From assembly GCF_047663525.1 (NCBI RefSeq), contig NC_092588.1, positions 144,589,001 to 144,653,000 of the forward strand: a stretch of DNA of 64,000 nt. The letters are read 5' to 3'. Shown piece by piece: positions 24,306 to 37,123 of this stretch (position 1 is the first letter of the stretch; the number at the start of each line of letters is the position of its first letter). Under the pieces are notes generated by a model. That model made no database searches. It saw only the letters and a list, made by a program, of their open reading frames with translations, and was not told the origin of the DNA. The stretch comes from Anas platyrhynchos (lineage: Eukaryota > Chordata > Aves > Anseriformes > Anatidae). Position numbers and translations under genes: made by a program.

Positions 24306-24323
24306 TTTTTTTTTTTTTTTTTT
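24306..24323. repeat. T-tract, 18 nt
   Basis: A pure T run on the + strand in AT-rich DNA just before the enhancer-like block at 24.4-25.1 kb. Confidence 0.95.
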
Positions 24324-24429
24324 GGTCTAAAACCCTCCTTTTGCACTTTTCCTTCCTGAAAACATCCTAAAAGTCTAAACTTTATTTAAAATTAAATTCT
24401 TGATTTTATTACTTTTCAAATATCAGAGG

Positions 24430-25110
24430 AGCAATGCTTTATTGCTGTAAATATTTATTTGTGCCTTATAAAATTATTCTGCAAGGAGCCTTCAGCAGCA
24501 GATCAGCTGCTCAGAGGCCGCTGGATTGTAAACTTGGCAAAGGCCAGGGTGCAGATTGTTGCCCCCGCCGGTTTCATGGCCCCACTGGACCCATAGCTAT
24601 TGACAGGCTGACAAAGACCATCGGCCTGTGATCCATCCTACATGCAGACAGCACGAAACTTTTGGTGGGTTTTGCCTCATCCAGAGACAGCTAATTAGTT
24701 TCTAGGCTGATACCTTAAGTCAGTGGACAGAGTGATTCATGCCGCCTGAAGATAAAGGCCTCAAAGGTCTCGTATCTCTCTGCTGACTGTAGCATTTGGC
24801 TTGTACTTGGCAGCGGACTTTTCCTTGGCAAAGCCAAGCACAAAGAGCCCTACCTTTTATGTTCCATAATCATGATTACTTGGGCTCTTCCAAATACTGG
24901 AAGAAACGCGTGGATGTCCAATTTTAGCCGTGACAGGAAGTTGCATGCTATCAGCTAAGTAGATTAGAGCCTGCTGGCCAAGTCCCAGTGTTTTATAAAC
25001 TTCTTACTCAGTCCTTACTCGGCAGCGCACCCTGTGAAGCGTTTCCACTTAGTCACTGGCTACTCAGCAAGAATGATTGATCAGAAGCATTCCTCTAATA
25101 TAAATCAGTC
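24430..25110. promoter_or_regulatory. Enhancer-like non-repetitive block
   Basis: This stretch is of higher complexity and GC content than its AT-rich flanks and holds several clean transcription-factor motifs. These are an NFI-like inverted repeat CTTGGC-AAA-GCCAAG (24824-24838), a perfect 12-bp palindrome TAATCATGATTA (24867-24878, paired OTX/PITX-type half-sites), a TAATTAG homeodomain core near 24690 and a TCAAAGG TCF/LEF-type core near 24760. There is no long ORF. It looks like a conserved developmental enhancer, but conservation cannot be seen from one sequence, so the call is inference. Confidence 0.35.
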
Positions 25111-25546
25111 TTATCGTGTTTAAGTGCAAATATAACTTCTACCAGCCAGGATGTTAGGCATAGTGTGAGCGGGAGGGACGCAAACAGCTGTGAGCACCGT
25201 GTTTACCCAGTCCGAAGTGCCACAGGGCTTCTTTGCATAGGCTGAGAGCTGCTGGGCAGAAGGAGCAGTGTGCAAAGAGTTTAAAATTGTTTTGCATGAG
25301 AGAACGTGGTTTGCCTTTCATTTTATGCCTTGATTTCAGTCCACTGTTTGGGCTAAAAATAAGGGTACAGATATGTTAAGTATGCTGGCATTTTCTTTAT
25401 TCTGCTGATTTCACTGCCAGCCAATAGTAGAGAATGCCTTCCCACCAAATGCTCCTTCCATATTTCAGAGACTTCTTTTGTACTGCCGAGAGTTGTATTT
25501 TTCTGTCTGTGATGGTACCATAAAAGTACACTGCACTTACTCAGGC

Positions 25547-25553
25547 TGACTCA
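25547..25553. promoter_or_regulatory. AP-1 consensus site
   Basis: TGACTCA is a perfect AP-1 core. It lies about 450 bases after the enhancer-like block, in GCTGACTCATGG context, which also fits a small-MAF/NRF2-type site. A seven-base match is expected by chance a few times in a window this long. Confidence 0.3.
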
Positions 25554-25657
25554 TGGTTGGGGCAGACGATGCTTGCAGCTCAGCTGATTCTGGATAGCAT
25601 CACAGGTTATTTATACAAAATGTTTAGGGCTCTTAAGTGACTTGTGTCTTCTCCCCC

Positions 25658-25683
<26 letters not shown>
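25658..25683. repeat. T-tract, 26 nt
   Basis: A pure T run preceded by CTCCCCC and followed by AACCAG. The whole reads like an over-long polypyrimidine tract ending in AACCAG, a possible plus-strand 3' splice site. Confidence 0.95.
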
Positions 25684-25688
<5 letters not shown>

Positions 25689-26631
25689 GGAAAACCCTTG
25701 GGTATTTCTGTTACCACTTCAACTATTCCACCTTGTCCTTTTCCGTGGAGGTAAACCGAATATAAGTAGCATATTGTTTGCATGTATGCTTTTTGAATTT
25801 TTGTTGGGAAGGACAGGACTGAAGTGAAAATGAAGGTCGTTGTTCTTGTAATCTGGACATTTTCATCTTAGTCATACTCTTAGGAACATCCTTGGCTTCA
25901 CCTGCTGGAACAGGTCCAGGCTTGCTTATCACACTTCACATGTAAGCGAAGGCTTGTCTTTTGCTCTGGTTTAGTTGTTGGAGTAAATCCAAATGACACA
26001 GAACTGATAAATACATGTACTAAGCTTGTTATATCACCTTATACTTTATTTTTCCTACCACACTTGCTACCTAAAGAGCACTGCGGTATATCTGGAAATG
26101 TTTTGTCTTGGAATACAGGAAAATGAACTAACAGCAGATTATTATTATTATTATTTTCCCACTGGGCCATTTTTATCATTTTATCTTTTCACAGACGTTG
26201 TTGCTAAAGAAAAAGCTTGGTTATGAGATAAATACATGTTTTTGTTTGGCACTCGAAAATAATTGTTACAGTTTGTCTTTGCAATATTTTGTAATCTGAT
26301 TTAGCCTTTTGATCACTGGAGGAAGAAGTATCATGGATAGACTAGTGCAGGAAGCAAAACAGCACTTAAGGACCTGCTTTGACATAAATTATTCATAAAA
26401 GGAAATCCCAGGACAGTTGCGTTAAATGATCTGTTATATGACAGAGGAGGTCTCATCCACCAGCATCAGACTACGCGATATGCAGTTAATTTCATGCAGG
26501 AGTCCTTTGACTGTCTTCTCAACAGCTCATGGTTTTAAAGTTTAATTTCCCAAGCTTATATTCAGTGGTAGAGAAGTGTCCCCAATGGCTCAGTGCTGGG
26601 TTCTGGGTAAGGAAGGAATATGAATCCTAGC

Positions 26632-26667
26632 TTTTTTTTTCTTTCTTTTTTTTTTTTTTTTTTCCCC
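26632..26667. repeat. T-rich pyrimidine tract, 36 nt
   Basis: T9, then CTTTC, then T18 and CCCC on the + strand. It is purely pyrimidine across its length. Confidence 0.9.
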
Positions 26668-26814
26668 TGGGTTTTAGGTGTGTCTCACTGTCAGCTACCT
26701 TTCTTTCCAGTGCTAGTAAATAAAAGACAAGTTTCCTGTTTTAGGTTTCTTGAAATGAGGGAAAAGAAGTAGATTAATTATGTGAATGGAATCTAAACCT
26801 TGAACTGTTTATAG

Positions 26815-26885
26815 ACATGTATGTATCTATGTTTGTATCTACCTATACATACGTACATATAGATACGTATATATGTATATATATG
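26815..26885. repeat. TATG/TATC low-complexity repeat
   Basis: An imperfect array of TGTATC, CATACG and TATATG units. It is a typical decayed alternating purine-pyrimidine microsatellite. Confidence 0.8.
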
Positions 26886-29111
26886 TTTTCTAGAGATTTT
26901 AAAGATTTTTGCTCTCATCTTCTATGAAGCAACAACTTTCTCTTTTGTGTTAAAAAAGCCTAATTAAATTATATCATGGTGGTATCTGGCTATACTTTCT
27001 AGCTTACTATTGATTCACAACATTTAACTAATTTAAATTAAGTAACTATTTACTGGTTTCTTAAAACTTTATAAGCTAAGTTTTATGGGTTATATTCAGG
27101 ACATAAACAGCTCTGCTTTGGATTTCTTCAGCAGTGTTGTTATGACATACCAAGAAGAGTGGCATGTCTCTTATCGGCATTTAAGTTCCCATGCTTCGTG
27201 TTCCTCTGGTGTTGCTATTAGTTCCAGAAATAAATGAGATTTTTGGGATATAATTTTAGATTTGATTTTCTCAAATGTTTTCTGCCATACAGCTCTTGGA
27301 TGCCACCACTGCTTATTTTTTTTTCTAGTGCAAACATGAACCTTAGTGAGCAAGTGAGTTCGTAAGAAAATATTGAAGCCTGTCCTGCTGGTCATTTGTA
27401 GCCTTACAGTTTTCTTGATTTTTAAATAAGCTAGGTTAATACTTCAATTTTATGTCTGTATATATTGTACAAATAAGTTGTTCTTCCCATCTCCTGTAGG
27501 ATATTTGGGCAGGAGCATGAGACTGCTGTTTCTGGTTGCAGCACCCTGTTTCTGACATGAAGGATGATGCTGTGCTGCTGGCATCATGCAGCAGTCCTGT
27601 GCTCATGATATTTTCCTCATATCCCTTGGGTTTGAGTTATCTCCGTGAGGAAATGTCCCATAATTTCTGCCAAAACTTTTCATTTCACAACCCTCTTTCT
27701 ATTCCTATTGCCCCTTATCCTCACCCCTAGGCCCTGAGTTGGCCTCCAAATAAGCCCACATTCCAGGCTGGCAGCCTCTATCCATCGTTGGCTGCCCAAA
27801 ATGCTGTGTTTGCTTGAGGACTTTCCTACTGCTCAGCTACTGCTGTCTCTTTGGCTACTGGTGCTGCTAGCTAAATCCTGGATGTCATCTCTTGAGCTGC
27901 CCTTTCCCCTGCTCAGTCCCTGGTTTGAGAGCACCAGACAGAAACAGCTACAACTAAAAGTCTGCCTGAGTAGATCTGAGGGCAGAGCAGGAAGAATCCC
28001 TTAAAAAGCAAACAAATGCCATTTAGTATTTCAAGATATATTCTTCACTAAAAATATCTCTCAGGCAACCAAAAATGTTTGTGTCTTGTCTCATGCTGAG
28101 TTTGCTGGAAATCCACTAAAGGGTCCAAATGTTATGGGACTCACATACATGTACCTATTTCTACACAAGGGATGAAAAACATTTCATGTTTCCATATTAA
28201 ACTGGGCAAAAAATTGAACAAATAGTGTAGAAATATAAATTGTACAAAGTAGAAATGTTGCATATATAATACTTTTAAACAGACTGCCACCACATTGAAA
28301 TTATTATTCAAACATGCATATTGGACAACCCTAAAAGAAAACGTCGACCCTTACTATCTGTGGACTGCTTGTTCTGTTGTCTCACCCTCCCTTGAAAATT
28401 ATTTTCTTAAAAACAGTATTGCAGGCTGGTTGGCTGTTTTCCTGGAAAATAACTTCTGAAAAAATATTAGTGCTTGGTGGAAACTCCATGGAAACTGGGG
28501 GTGTCAGCTCTGTTTCCAGTTTCTGTCCGTGTGCACATCTCTACTGTAGCCACTGATTCTATGAAAGTGTAAATCCAGCAGTTTCCTCCCTGAGAGGCTT
28601 CCAAGTCTTTTCCTTCACAATTCAGCTGTGTGGAGGATTGTGTTTATGTCCTTTAAAAGTCCATGCGCTTTACTCAGAAGCAATGACTATCAGAAATTGC
28701 CAGCGTGGTTGTAGTAATTGGGTAAACCTACTTTGTCTGGAGTCCTTTGGCCTTGTGGACTGAGATAAATTGCAATACCTAAAAGAGGAATTACTCGAAA
28801 TCAAGCATGATTTTGGTTTTCTAAAATATTCTGAGCGGCTGTTTTTGCAAATGCCGGGCTCATTTTTTTCCTGAGCTCCTAAATCTAGAGTTCTCTGCAA
28901 GGTTTGTAGCTCAGCCAAATAATGCTTTCAGTGTAATGGTGGTATAAAGAATAACAGAAAAAAAGAAAATACAGAGACTGTAGAACAATTTTATTTCATA
29001 TGACAAAACAGATTTTTTCTCATAGCTTAAATAATTATTTTATGCTATGTTTTATTTTAATTTTCCATTTCAATAATGCAGAATGACTTTCTTATTGTTT
29101 ATGATACTCAC

Positions 29112-29217
29112 TTGTGTAGGCAGTGAAAGAAAACAGCAGCCTGAAGGTCCTGGCATAGGCTTCTGAAGATAGAAACTGTACAATAGGTGTGGTGTGCTTT
29201 TCCTCTGGGTAATAATT
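29112..29217 (-). other. Candidate exon, 106 nt, minus strand
   Basis: A strong acceptor (TGCTGCCCTGCCTTGCAG) and a donor CACAA|GTGAGTATC bound 106 bases on the minus strand. All three frames happen to be open; the most protein-like begins NYYPEEKHTTPIVQF. The strand is opposite to the rightward skew, so an antisense transcript or chance is as likely as a gene. Confidence 0.18.
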
Positions 29218-32200
29218 CTGCAAGGCAGGGCAGCATTGCTTCATGTGGGATTGTCTCATTTTAACACTGTTAAGTGAGTGGATATGCAATGATTTTTTTT
29301 TTCTCACTAAATGTTGCCAAAATAGCTTTCAAATTGGATTTCATTAAAACAAGACAGAATTCTTTGCACACAAATAATTAGGAAAAGAAGAACTAGCAGC
29401 TTTTTAGAGAGAATTACAAATATCTAGACTTATTACACAGAGACAGTAATTCTTTACTGTAGAATAGAGAAAAGGCACATCTGGCAGTAGGCTCTCCTCC
29501 TGTCTCATTTTCTTGGGAAGGACGAAAGGAAAAATGTTCCACCCATGGTTTCCTGAAAATTCAAGCAGTGCCAACAGGCCCAAAACTCCAATATGCTTCT
29601 TCATCACCACACTAAATTGTGTGCGGTAGTGGAGAGATGTACATCAGCACTGAGACAGTGTCATCTGATTTTACTGCAACTGATTAAAAAGTTTCCATCT
29701 GCAGTACATTCATGTATTTAAAAAAAAAAAACAAACTTTTTTTTTTTTTTTCTCTCATCTTAGTCTGAAATCATGTAGGTGAGCCAGAAGCTGCTGGACT
29801 TGCCTGTCTCCCAGCTCAGAGCTGTACCTGAGAACAGGGCTCCAAGGCTCTTCTGCACCAGTGCTGTCCATTCCCCATCCACCGAGCTTCCTTGGAAAGC
29901 TTGGCTTTGGCCATCGCCTGCCAAATCAAGGCTATTGCAGCATTTCACGTTACGTGATGTGCAAATTTTTTATCAAAACCCAGAAGTAATCCTCTAATTA
30001 GCTTTAGATTCAATTCCTTTGTTCCTGTTATGGCACTCAAACACAGAGATAAGAAATGCTATCATTTGGTGAGACCTTCGGCTAATTTTAGTTTAAACAA
30101 GGATTTTAATAGAGCTTGTAAGCAGGGTTGTGCTTTTCTATCCCTTCATGAAAATCGTGGTGCAAGTATTGGCTCGCTGGAGTTTGCAAGCATCCTTTCC
30201 CTGGTGGCAGAAAGAGCAGGAGCTGTGACCCTGAGCCATACAATCACATCTCTGGAGCCAACTTCTGGGGAAGCGGCAGTGTCTCTCCCAGGTCTCAGGT
30301 TCTTCCCGAGGCTATTGATCATTGCTGGAGACACAGTAATAGCTTAAGTGACTGTGGTAGAATCATTCTTACATTTTCTGCTGTACAAAGACAAGCCTTT
30401 GCTGAAGTTTCTTCTGCTGTCGAAAAATATGTTCTCTTATTGCAGATTTGCTTCCAAATGCATTTTCTGCTGCTTATGAGGAAATAAGCTGATTTTGCAG
30501 CCCTTGTCTCTGTGAGGAGATTTAACAGGTTTCTCTCCTCTGCCTGTTTAATACAATTCATAGGCATTTTTCTTAAGATATTTCTGTATTTCTCCTGAGT
30601 TTTCATTACAATATACATAAGAAAATGAAATAATGCATACATGCAGAGTTTGGCTAGAAAACAAAATGAGGAGGATTAACACTTTACAGGTATTCAAAAG
30701 GCATCAAGAAAGGTGAGGAGTTTTCTAGGAATATCTAAAAGCTTATACTAGAATCACAAATTACTGTCTCAAATAGAGCAAAAACTTATATTCAGACAAG
30801 CAGAAGGAAGAAAAAAATCCCAGGCTTACTGTTTTGTAGAATAAACTCTGGAGATAAAGGCTTTATGCATCATCTTTCAGTCCTCTTGAATGCTCTGGAT
30901 GGAAGCATGCTGTAGAAGGATGGAAAAGATGACCCCAGCATCACAACTGAAATTCTCTAGAAAGAAACTAATTTATTAGCATTATTTAAATGGGCTTACA
31001 AGTATGATTCCCATCCATGCCCTGAGAAGATCACTGCCTAGGGCACTGCACTGATCCTGTGTCTATATCTGCAGAGGAGGCACCTGGAGGCAGGGATAGG
31101 TGGGAACCCAGAGCTGTAGCGCTGCAGACCTGACTGCAAATAAGGCCTGCATTAAGACAAGCCAGCTTGAGCTTGTATCCAGAGTGAGCATACAGGCAGC
31201 ATTCCCTGGGTATCCAGTTTACCTGGATCTCTGAAACACTGGGTTGCTGGTGGAAAACACCCGTTAGCTTCCACTGTCCCAGTCAATGCCTTTGTCTTCT
31301 TCTTAAAACAAAAAAAAAGGCAGATATGTTGCCTTGAACTTCTTTTTGAATACTGGTGAGGGAAAGCAAGAGGCACAGTGCAGTTTCTGAGGTGCTTACC
31401 AGCCCGGGATTCAGTGCTCAGATTGCCAGTGCGTGTTCAGACATCCTTACCCGTTACTAGAACAGACTTGCCAGCCTGACTAACCTGATCCGTCAGCCTG
31501 CTGTCGCAGCGGAGGAGAAGCTGCCCTTCCCCCTTTTTTTTGAGTAACTTGCATGAAAAGGGTTGACTTCTGAAAATGATTGTGGCTTAGCCCTACAGCC
31601 CCTTTCTAGGAAAATGACAAGCCATCTGACACAGGATGATTACAGGACAGTGCAAAAGAACCCCCAAGCCCATGTTTGCCATCTTGTCATGGGAGTTACA
31701 TACAGAAGCTCTAAACAAAACTGCTTGTGGGGATACTATTTTAGTTCAGAGCACTTACTTTCTCATGTACGGAGAGTTCGGGTTTCTGTTTTTAAAAATA
31801 ACTCGAACATCTCAACCCCGTAACTTACTTAGGGAACATCTTCAAAGTTGTATGAAGTCTGGACTGTTGAAATGTAGATGCGAGATAAGTAACCATCTCT
31901 GTCCTGCTTTGTAAGATGGTCTTACATGAGCTGTGGTGCAGGGAACCATTTCACTTTTGAGTACACTTTCATTGCTTTCTCCATATGTATGTATGTATTT
32001 ATTTTTTATTGAGGGATCAGAACTTCACACAGTATTTAAGATGCAGCCACACCATGAAGTTATATGTTTTTAAGATGATATTTTATAATAAGAGGCTTTC
32101 TTAAGACCTGTGCTTGCAGCTCCCATGAAGAGGGACAATTTTTCTTCTATTTAGCTGCCAATGTAACATCAGGGTTTGGAGGATTTGTCTGCATGATATG

Positions 32201-34217
32201 ACACTACCAGCTTAGCTACATTTTGGAGAAGCTACCTGTTTTAATTTTCTTACTAATAATGAATATAATAGGTTTTTTATTTTTTATTTCGTACCCATTT
32301 CAGTTTTCAGAAATGATGGGAAGCAACAGAACCTCCCTCTTTCTTCTATGTTGCTGTTCACTGTTCTGTTCATTTATACATCTCCATTTTCCTCATTTAA
32401 TTCATAGTTGTCCTTTCTGTTTCCATACCTTCTCCTCTTCCTTTTCTATTCTTCATCCTCGTCATCTCCTCCCCAGCATTTGTCATTCAATACATTCTCC
32501 CACCCCAAGTGGAAAAATACTTAGAAAATCCTCAAGGAGGGTCACAGAATGGAAGCAGCAGGAAATGAGGGTGCAGAAATAAAGAGGAAGCTCTTACTCA
32601 TGAAATGGTGTGGCATTGTCAGCAAGAGGGGAAAGAAGTGGTGAAGGGAGAAAGAATGTGCATGCTGAAAATGCACAGCCAGAACTGGGGCCATTCCTCT
32701 TCTGTGGTGGCTTTGGTGCCTTTATCCTTAGAGATAATGAACAGGAGAAACATAATTACCTCTAATGCTAAGCTACACCAAGAAGCACATAACTAACATA
32801 CTTATTTTTGAAGGACACCAAGAAGTAACCTTTGAACCAAAGTTTACCCTTGTAAACAAAAGAAGCTGAATTTGTTTTCTGAGAATGGATTGTGAGAGCA
32901 AATATTTCTGCATGAGATGTGTTTTTTTTTTGCATTCCAGAAATAACTGGTGATTTATGTGTTCTGTAGATATGCAATCCATTCTAAATTAGTATAATTT
33001 TCATTTCAAAATGTACTGTTTATACTTTTTTTCTAAATCTTTAATAAATATTTTAAGTAAAACTTGAAACAGTTTGTCCTATTGGGTATGTCCTCTTCTC
33101 TACTCCAAGTTAGAATGATTTTGTTCACTAGTATTTGATCAAGAGCCTCTCAAAGTATGCCTGTGTTTCAGTTACTGCTGTAGTTAGTGTAAGAGGAAAA
33201 CTATCTGAGCTAGTTTCAAACTGAAATTAGCATGGTTACTCATAGCTCCATAGAAATGGCCAAACGAAACTTAGAATGGTTTGCAGCATCTACTTAGGAA
33301 GGCTCTGTGGTTAGAGTCGAGCTCTGTGGTGTCATGGTTATCCTCCTTGTCATATCTGAAGTAGATGGGGAAGAGCTAGTTTGTGCATATCTGCATATTG
33401 GCCAAGAATACTGCTGAAACTACAGTCATGACATGACTTTTATGAAGTGGTTCTTCAAGCCAACTTGCCTTCACTGTTTAAGATACTACAGTTAATGTCA
33501 CAAGCGCTTCCTGACATGAAATTGTTGCAGACTACATGTATGAAATGGTTCTAATTTTTATAATAAGAAACAAGGTGTCTTGGTTTGTCAGATGTGATTT
33601 ATATATGACTTTTTATAACTCAGCTCTTCTGTTGTCTAGACACTAATATCTGTCTGCTTGTATTAATAGAGCAATTTCTGGCTAATTTTGAATTCAGACA
33701 GCCTGTCAATATTTCTTTTACCCCTTTCAAAACAAATCACTTTTCTGCTCAACTTATAAGTCTGGAAGATTCTCATAAACCAAGTTTAACTGTGTTCTGA
33801 ATTTCAGACCCCCTCTGTAAACAGTAATGATTACATGAAATGACAAAATAAATCACCTATATACCTCCTGCTAATCTTGGAAGACTTCATATTTCTGCAG
33901 CCATATTGCAGCCATATCACATTTAATGGGTCCATGTATGTCAGTGAAAGGGATTCATAACGTGAGAATAGAACAAAGATGCTGTAATTCTTTGCTGAAC
34001 AGTGCTTTGTGTTCAAGCAACTGACCTGATGGGACACTGAAAGCAATTCTTTCACACACTTGTTATCCATTGTGTTCTGAAGGGGCCTTCACAGCGTTAG
34101 AAGCATCTTACACAATTCATGCATTGTAGCAGTTCTGCTAACACCACATTGGATCCGAAGGAGCTGAAATACTGGGTCTGTAACAGTGAAAGAGGCTCTT
34201 TATTCATCAATTATAAA

Positions 34218-34460
34218 GCCATAAGGGATCCTTGAGATCATCTAGTTTATCGTCTGCATAACACAAGCCCTGCATAAATTCCTGTTTGAATAAAGTCTAT
34301 CTTTCAGAGAGTGTTTCACTGATCACTTGAAAGACACAGCTGATGGGGAAGCCACCACAACCTTGCATGTTTCGTCAGGATTAGCAGTTTACTGCCTGAA
34401 GCCTGCTGCCGATTTGGAGCCTAGATCACACTGCTCCTGTTCCCAGTCTGCTCTTGTTTC
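34218..34460 (-). mobile_element. Ancient CR1/L3-class LINE fragment, minus strand
   Basis: The + strand matches the reverse complement of the old amniote CR1 3' end: GGGATCCTTGAGATCATCTAG, then CATAACACAAGCC, then ATCTTTCAGAGAG, then GATGGGGAAGCCACCACAACC. The order and spacing fit the family; divergence is high. It is older than the two avian CR1 copies. The right boundary is uncertain. Confidence 0.7.
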
Positions 34461-34943
34461 CTGTGGACTGTTATAAAGTGACCTCTTTGGCTTCTTGTTG
34501 TCTACTGGATAGCAGATAATATAGAGCAGAATAATAGGATATGTCTAGATAAAATATTAATGAAAATATTAACATTTAATTCCTGTGTTGTTTTATTAAA
34601 GTAAATGTTGCTAAGATCCTACAACCAAATTTCAACAGTTGCTCTAGAGTGTTAGCAAAAAGTATTTAGGTGTCTGTATGTTAAAGATGCAGAAGAAGGC
34701 CCAAGGGCACTTTCAGACAAGCTAGTAGGCATCTGACTCTGCAGTGCTGAATGCCCTCATGAAGAAATGTCTCTTTCTTATTTCACTCATTTCCTGTCAG
34801 TTTGGTAAAACTGCATACAACGAGTCATCATGTGGAGGCACAAAGCGTAGTTCTGAAAGTGGTAGAGCTGTATCAGTGCACAACTGGTCCCAGGTGCAGG
34901 ACCTCTGCCTCTTAAGGTCGCTTCTTACTCCGTCCTCATTCCA

Positions 34944-34970
34944 GGGGGGTGGGGGGGTGGGGGGGGTGGT
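34944..34970 (+). repeat. G-run array, potential G-quadruplex
   Basis: On the + strand three G-runs of six to eight bases are separated by single T residues and followed by TGGT. This satisfies the standard four-run quadruplex pattern with very short loops. It is isolated in AT-rich DNA. Confidence 0.8.
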
Positions 34971-36375
34971 ATGTTAAGCTGTTCCCATACTGTTAGGAAA
35001 CCTCCAATCAATCTTCATTAATTTGCTGCTATTAAGTTCCTGTGAGACATCCGTAGAAATCTGTTTGTGAAAACCTGAGAATTTTCTGAGATGTATTTGT
35101 GTCATGGTGTGGAGGTGAAAGAAATACAGAACAAGTAGATATGTAGATGGCTTAACTCTAGCAAATATCTTGCATGAAAATTGTTGGATAATTACCAAAT
35201 TAAAAAAAAAAATAATCCCATTAATTTCAAGCAACAAACATATAGAATTAGCAACCATAGTTCCAAGTAACATGAAAAATATATGGCTCTTTACAAAAAA
35301 TGGGAGAACTGTTTACATATACTTGGCTACTTTCTATCCCTTAATTATATACAGCTGTTACAAGCAAGTTGTCACCACACACAAGCTTGCAATAATATTT
35401 TTTTGAAGTGTACTTCCTGTAAGCTGGAGTAAGGACTTGCATAGTACTGCAAATTTTTCATCATTTTTTTAACCATGGCATCCTTGAAACAGATATTATT
35501 TAACTCAAATAGACTGGACTGCTTACTGCCGGATAACTTTCTAGGTTAATGACACTTGCAGGCATACATTCTTCCCCCAAGGCCTCTACTTTTCCATCTC
35601 AGACCAGTCACGCAACTATGTGGAAACATGCCTTGTTGTATGAGGCGCAGAGAAGAGATGCCCAGGACCATTCCTGAAGGAATGCAGTACTGTAGGGTTC
35701 AGCCAGTTACTCTGAGCTGAGATACCAGAGCAAGTTAAACACAAATAAAACTACTTATTTACACAGTTGAAAATAGGTAACAAGAAATGCAAAATGTGAA
35801 AATACATGAATGGAAATGAAAGTAAAAAAAAAAACAAAACAAAACACAACACTCATCTCTGCTGGAGACTTTGGTTAGCAGTAAAGGCTGATTTCTCCCG
35901 TTCTGAGTCACCTCTCAACCACGTGGGTGCCTTATACTGGTCTTGGCTCTACATCCTGGGGATGCTTTCACAGAAGAGGGTCCTGCTTCTGAAGAAGAGG
36001 AGTAAGAAATCACTCAGAGTCAAGGCTCCCTTACCCACTCTTACATCATATAGTATGTGTTAATCCAAGCAAGGAAGGCTTTTTGCCCTTCCTTCCAGCA
36101 AACTGCATTTACGGCTTCCTGCTTAGGTGAGTTTAGAATTGGATCTTTCTCAAGTAATCATGACATGGTTTCAAATAAGCTATGGCAATTACTAACAGCT
36201 CAGGAAGTTGAAAGTTCGCATCTTTTCAGTTAAATTATAACCTCACTCACACAGAGAAGTTGCACCACCTTATACTAATGTGATGACTGTGTAAAGTGGC
36301 ACCAGGAATTGATAGGCTTAGTCTTTTGGAAATGAGCTATAAAGAGTCCTATAAATGCTTTTCCTTGTTACGTGC

Positions 36376-36413
36376 TTTTTTATTTTTTTTTTTATTTTTA
36401 TTTTTATTTTTTT
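36376..36413. repeat. (TTTTTA)n T-rich microsatellite
   Basis: T-runs are interrupted by single A residues at roughly six-base spacing on the + strand. Confidence 0.85.
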
Positions 36414-37036
36414 CCCCACAAGGGAGTTTTTGACAATATATATATATTTTTCCCAGAATTAAAACAGACCCATGCTAAGCACTGGTACAAAACAGCACAT
36501 GAATTTGGAATAGTAAAATGCATCTGTTTCCCTGGGCTTTTGGATCTCTTAGGATGAGGAAAAAATCTTATCAGTGTATAAAGAGTAGAAGTGAGTACTG
36601 GATTTTTCTTACAAACTGAAACACAGATCCTTTAATGGAAACCATGTGAGTGATTATTATATCACTTGAATCTTGTCCCAGCAGTTGTCTTTTGAATTAA
36701 TTATAGCTGCTGCTGAACCAAGTGGGCTTTTCTTTGCTTGCCACGCTATTATTTTATATTGCACTGAAACAACAGTATTCCCTTCCCTCTCAACAAGCCA
36801 CTAAATAAAATCTGTTTACTTTCTGAAGCTGCCAAATTATGCAGAGTTATAAGTAGAAAAATAATAGTTCTGATGGAGAAAGAGGGGTGAGGTTTTATTG
36901 GGAAGGCCCAGTGGGTTTTATAGTGTGCTGAGACTCGTGTTTTGCACTCGGTCCCTTAGTTACGTTCCAGGCTGATGCTTTAAAAAGGATTTTTAATTTC
37001 TGAACCAAAAAAGAAATAATACAGTGGTTGTTGTGT

Positions 37037-37048
37037 GCCATCTAGTGT
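37037..37048 (-). promoter_or_regulatory. CTCF-like core motif
   Basis: GCCATCTAGTGT on the + strand matches the reverse complement of the CTCF core CCASYAGRKGGC at 11 of 12 positions, so the motif points along the minus strand. It is followed within 75 bases by a palindromic E-box cluster. Binding is not shown by sequence alone. Confidence 0.4.
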
Positions 37049-37111
37049 TCCTCGAAAGAAGTAGGTTTTCTGCGGAGGATTGCCGGAGGCCTCGTCTGGA
37101 TGTCCCCTACT

Positions 37112-37123
37112 GGACAGCTGTCC
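37112..37123. promoter_or_regulatory. 12-bp palindrome containing an E-box
   Basis: GGACAGCTGTCC is a perfect palindrome with a CAGCTG E-box at its centre. A second, imperfect copy (AGGACAGATGTCT) starts at 37129, and a GGATGTCC sequence lies at 37098. The cluster suggests bHLH binding. It could also be a local duplication. Confidence 0.4.

Larger units (their letters stand above)
25690..34217. other. Long non-coding stretch, probable intron
   Basis: T-rich unique DNA with microsatellites at 26.6-26.9 kb. A very strong plus-strand acceptor (TTCTTCCCATCTCCTGTAG) ends at 27499, but all following frames close within about 20 codons and the nearest donor (GTGAGG) is weak. It may mark a lncRNA exon. 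Confidence 0.45.
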
